Positions 62,615 through 64,000 of a DNA stretch of 64,000 nt are shown here, in pieces. The notes beneath the pieces were generated by a model. It saw only the letters and a list, made by a program, of their open reading frames with translations, did no database searches and was not told where the DNA came from. The position numbers and the translations under genes are program-made. Position 1 is the stretch's first letter; each line of letters opens with the position of its first letter. This stretch comes from Streptantibioticus_A sp037034305 (GTDB lineage Bacteria; Actinomycetota; Actinomycetes; Streptomycetales; Streptomycetaceae). Location: NCBI GenBank assembly GCA_037034305.1, contig JBAGJY010000019.1, positions 62,001-126,000 of the forward strand. Reading direction: 5' to 3'.

Positions 62615-62989
62615 TCAGGCGCGGTGGGTCGGCTCGATGTGGAGTCGCAGGTCGATCTCCTGGTCGCCGTGGATCAGCCCGTGCTCCGCCACGGCGAACG
62701 AGTCCGCCAGGGCGTGCTCCACCTTGCGGACCGCGTCCGGGCAGCCCTGGAGGTCGGCGGTCACCGGGCCGCCGAGTTCCCTGGCGGTCGAGTGCGGGCC
62801 CTCGGCTGAGACGTCGACGCTCTCGATCCACACGTTCCTGCCCTGCCGGGTGGTGCTCGGGGCCTCCGGAGTGCTGCCGGGGGAGGCCGGGAAGGCCGTG
62901 CTGAGCGAGCGCAACACGGTGTCGGCGTCCTGGGTCGCGCAGTCGTTGAGCACCACGGTCACCTTCGCCGCATCCTGCTGGGTGGTCAT
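62615..62989 (-). CDS. Hypothetical protein
   Basis: A 124-residue acidic soluble protein. It starts VTVVLNDCATQDADTVLRSL and ends in EIDLRLHIEPTHRA. No domain recognised. GGAGCG precedes the ATG. No clear neighbour relation. Confidence 0.65.
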   Translation of the reverse strand: MTTQQDAAKVTVVLNDCATQDADTVLRSLSTAFPASPGSTPEAPSTTRQGRNVWIESVDVSAEGPHSTARELGGPVTADLQGCPDAVRKVEHALADSFAVAEHGLIHGDQEIDLRLHIEPTHRA

Positions 62990-63187
62990 CTTGGACGCTC
63001 CTTCGCTGAGAGGCTCCTCCTGTCGTAGGGACGGGTTCCGCCCCTATCAGACGGTATGCCCGCACCGGCCGGGGCGCCCAGCGGGCCACGGGCGTTGGCG
63101 GCCCGCGGGGGGTGGGCCGCAGCCGACCGGTGGGCGGTGACGTATGGTGCCCGAATGCCCGAAAACAACAGCGAAAGGAAGAGCGAA

Positions 63188-63391
63188 ATGCCGGAAGTGA
63201 TCCAACTGTCCAAGAAGGCGGCCGCGGCGGAGTCGGCACCGGCCGCCGCGTCACACGATGCCCAGAAGCAGGAGCCGACGTCCCTGACGCCGGTGTTCAA
63301 CGCGCTGGTTCGGCAGTGGCGGGCCGAAGGCCGGGACATCCCGCTGCGACATAATCCGGCGGCCGCCACGCTGGCACGAGGTGCCGCGTAA
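63188..63391 (+). CDS. Small hypothetical protein
   Basis: 67 residues beginning MPEVIQLSKKAAAAESAPAA: a charged start, an Ala/Pro-rich middle, then SLTPVFNALVRQWRAEGRDI. ATG 63188 has GGAAGAG upstream; an ATG at 63155 would add eleven residues. No family recognised. Confidence 0.5.
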   Translation: MPEVIQLSKKAAAAESAPAAASHDAQKQEPTSLTPVFNALVRQWRAEGRDIPLRHNPAAATLARGAA

Positions 63392-63427
63392 CAGCCGCCG
63401 GATCACCAGTCGGCCAAGCGGTACCGT

Positions 63428-64000
63428 TCAGCAACGGGCGCCCCGCCACACGTCGTTGACCAACGACGCGACGCGGGGCGCCTGTTCGCGTCCGGCTCGC
63501 GCCGCGGCCGCGCGCCTCGCCGGATCCAGCACGTTGCGGCCGATCGCCCGGCGGGCGCAGGCGTCCGGAGTGACGACGGTGACCCGCGCCCCCTCGCGGC
63601 GCAGCCGCTCGGCCTGCTGGCGCGGGCCGGGCATCAGCGGGCCGTGCAGGGCCAGCGGGGCCACCACCACCACGCGGCGGCAGCCGCGCGCGAGATCGGC
63701 GTTGGCGCTGCTGCGTATCCCGCCGTCCATCCACCGCCGACCACCGATGGTCACACACGGCCACACCCCCGGCACCGCGCAACTCGCCGCCACCGCCTCG
63801 ACCAGCGAAGCCCCGCCGCCGCGGTGGAACGCCGCGAACTCGCCGGTGTGCGCGTCCACCGCGGTGACCAGCAACCGCCGTTCCACGGGCCACTCGTGCG
63901 AGCCGAGCCGGGACTCGATGGCCCCCCGCCGCCTCGCCTCCGACTCGGTGCGCGCGCCGAGCGCCATCCGGCCGATACGCCTGCGCGCCGCGCGCACCCC
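63428..64000 (-). CDS. Patatin-like phospholipase, C-terminal part
   Basis: The frame runs off the right edge, so the N-terminal GXSXG nucleophile is not seen. The visible part has the catalytic Asp motif DGGIRSSANADLA and AVAASCAVPGVWP, typical of bacterial patatin-like proteins. Likely a lipid acyl hydrolase. Confidence 0.8.
   Translation of the reverse strand, partial: GVRAARRRIGRMALGARTESEARRRGAIESRLGSHEWPVERRLLVTAVDAHTGEFAAFHRGGGASLVEAVAASCAVPGVWPCVTIGGRRWMDGGIRSSANADLARGCRRVVVVAPLALHGPLMPGPRQQAERLRREGARVTVVTPDACARRAIGRNVLDPARRAAAARAGREQAPRVASLVNDVWRGARC

Overview
The window is very GC-rich. It carries a chaplin, a SpoIIE-type phosphatase with a fused ATPase domain, a SAV2177-type methyltransferase, a DUF485/SSS symporter pair, many GTG/TTG starts and only three TTA codons. 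This is what a Streptomyces chromosome looks like (Kitasatospora or Streptacidiphilus would also fit). No rRNA, tRNA, CRISPR array, insertion sequence or replication origin was seen.

Region 1 (about 0.7-14.6 kb) is a biosynthetic cluster matching the toxABCDE logic of toxoflavin (7-azapteridine) synthesis: GTP cyclohydrolase II, a WD-repeat protein, a SUMF1-fold protein, a RibD-type deaminase/reductase and a SAM methyltransferase in one coupled operon. The operon also holds a tandem flavodoxin-like protein. A second minus-strand operon adds two more related methyltransferases and a complete three-subunit molybdenum hydroxylase. An MFS exporter and a divergent ArsR-type regulator share a symmetric operator region. 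The 3' end of a LuxR-type regulator lies at the left edge.

Region 2 (14.8-26.8 kb) is mostly chromosomal: a SAV2177-type methyltransferase, a secreted S15/CocE-type hydrolase, a membrane-anchored phosphatase, a sortase with its probable APNTG-anchored substrate, two related ECF sigma factors around one zinc anti-sigma factor, and a DUF485/acetate-type symporter pair.

Region 3 (26.7-43.4 kb) is a second minus-strand cluster that I cannot match to a known pathway. It encodes a fatty acyl-AMP ligase, a membrane methyltransferase of the isoprenylcysteine type, an MmpL exporter, a phosphopantetheinyl transferase fused to an acyl carrier protein, two diiron proteins (ferritin-like and AurF-like), a thioester-reductase-like SDR, a seryl-tRNA-synthetase-like amino acid:carrier-protein ligase next to its own small carrier protein, two KAS III homologues with altered catalytic residues, an SRPBCC protein, a ThDP enzyme and two regulators (PucR and GlxA types). 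Both regulator genes contain a TTA codon, so bldA control is expected. An N-oxygenated, lipidated amino-acid or amine product is the best guess, and it is inference.

Region 4 (43.5-64 kb) is core or accessory metabolism: a GH15 enzyme, a secreted cyclophilin, an IclR regulator, a quinone oxidoreductase, a chaplin with a His-rich tail, a small ArsR operon, a glutamate-forming group (5-oxoprolinase, amino-acid permease, glutaminase), a DsbA-like protein, a MarR regulator, a DJ-1/PfpI protein, a secreted GH65 enzyme with a readable promoter/operator, and a patatin-like protein cut by the right edge. Several symmetric operators, strong hairpins and one candidate structured RNA lie between these genes.
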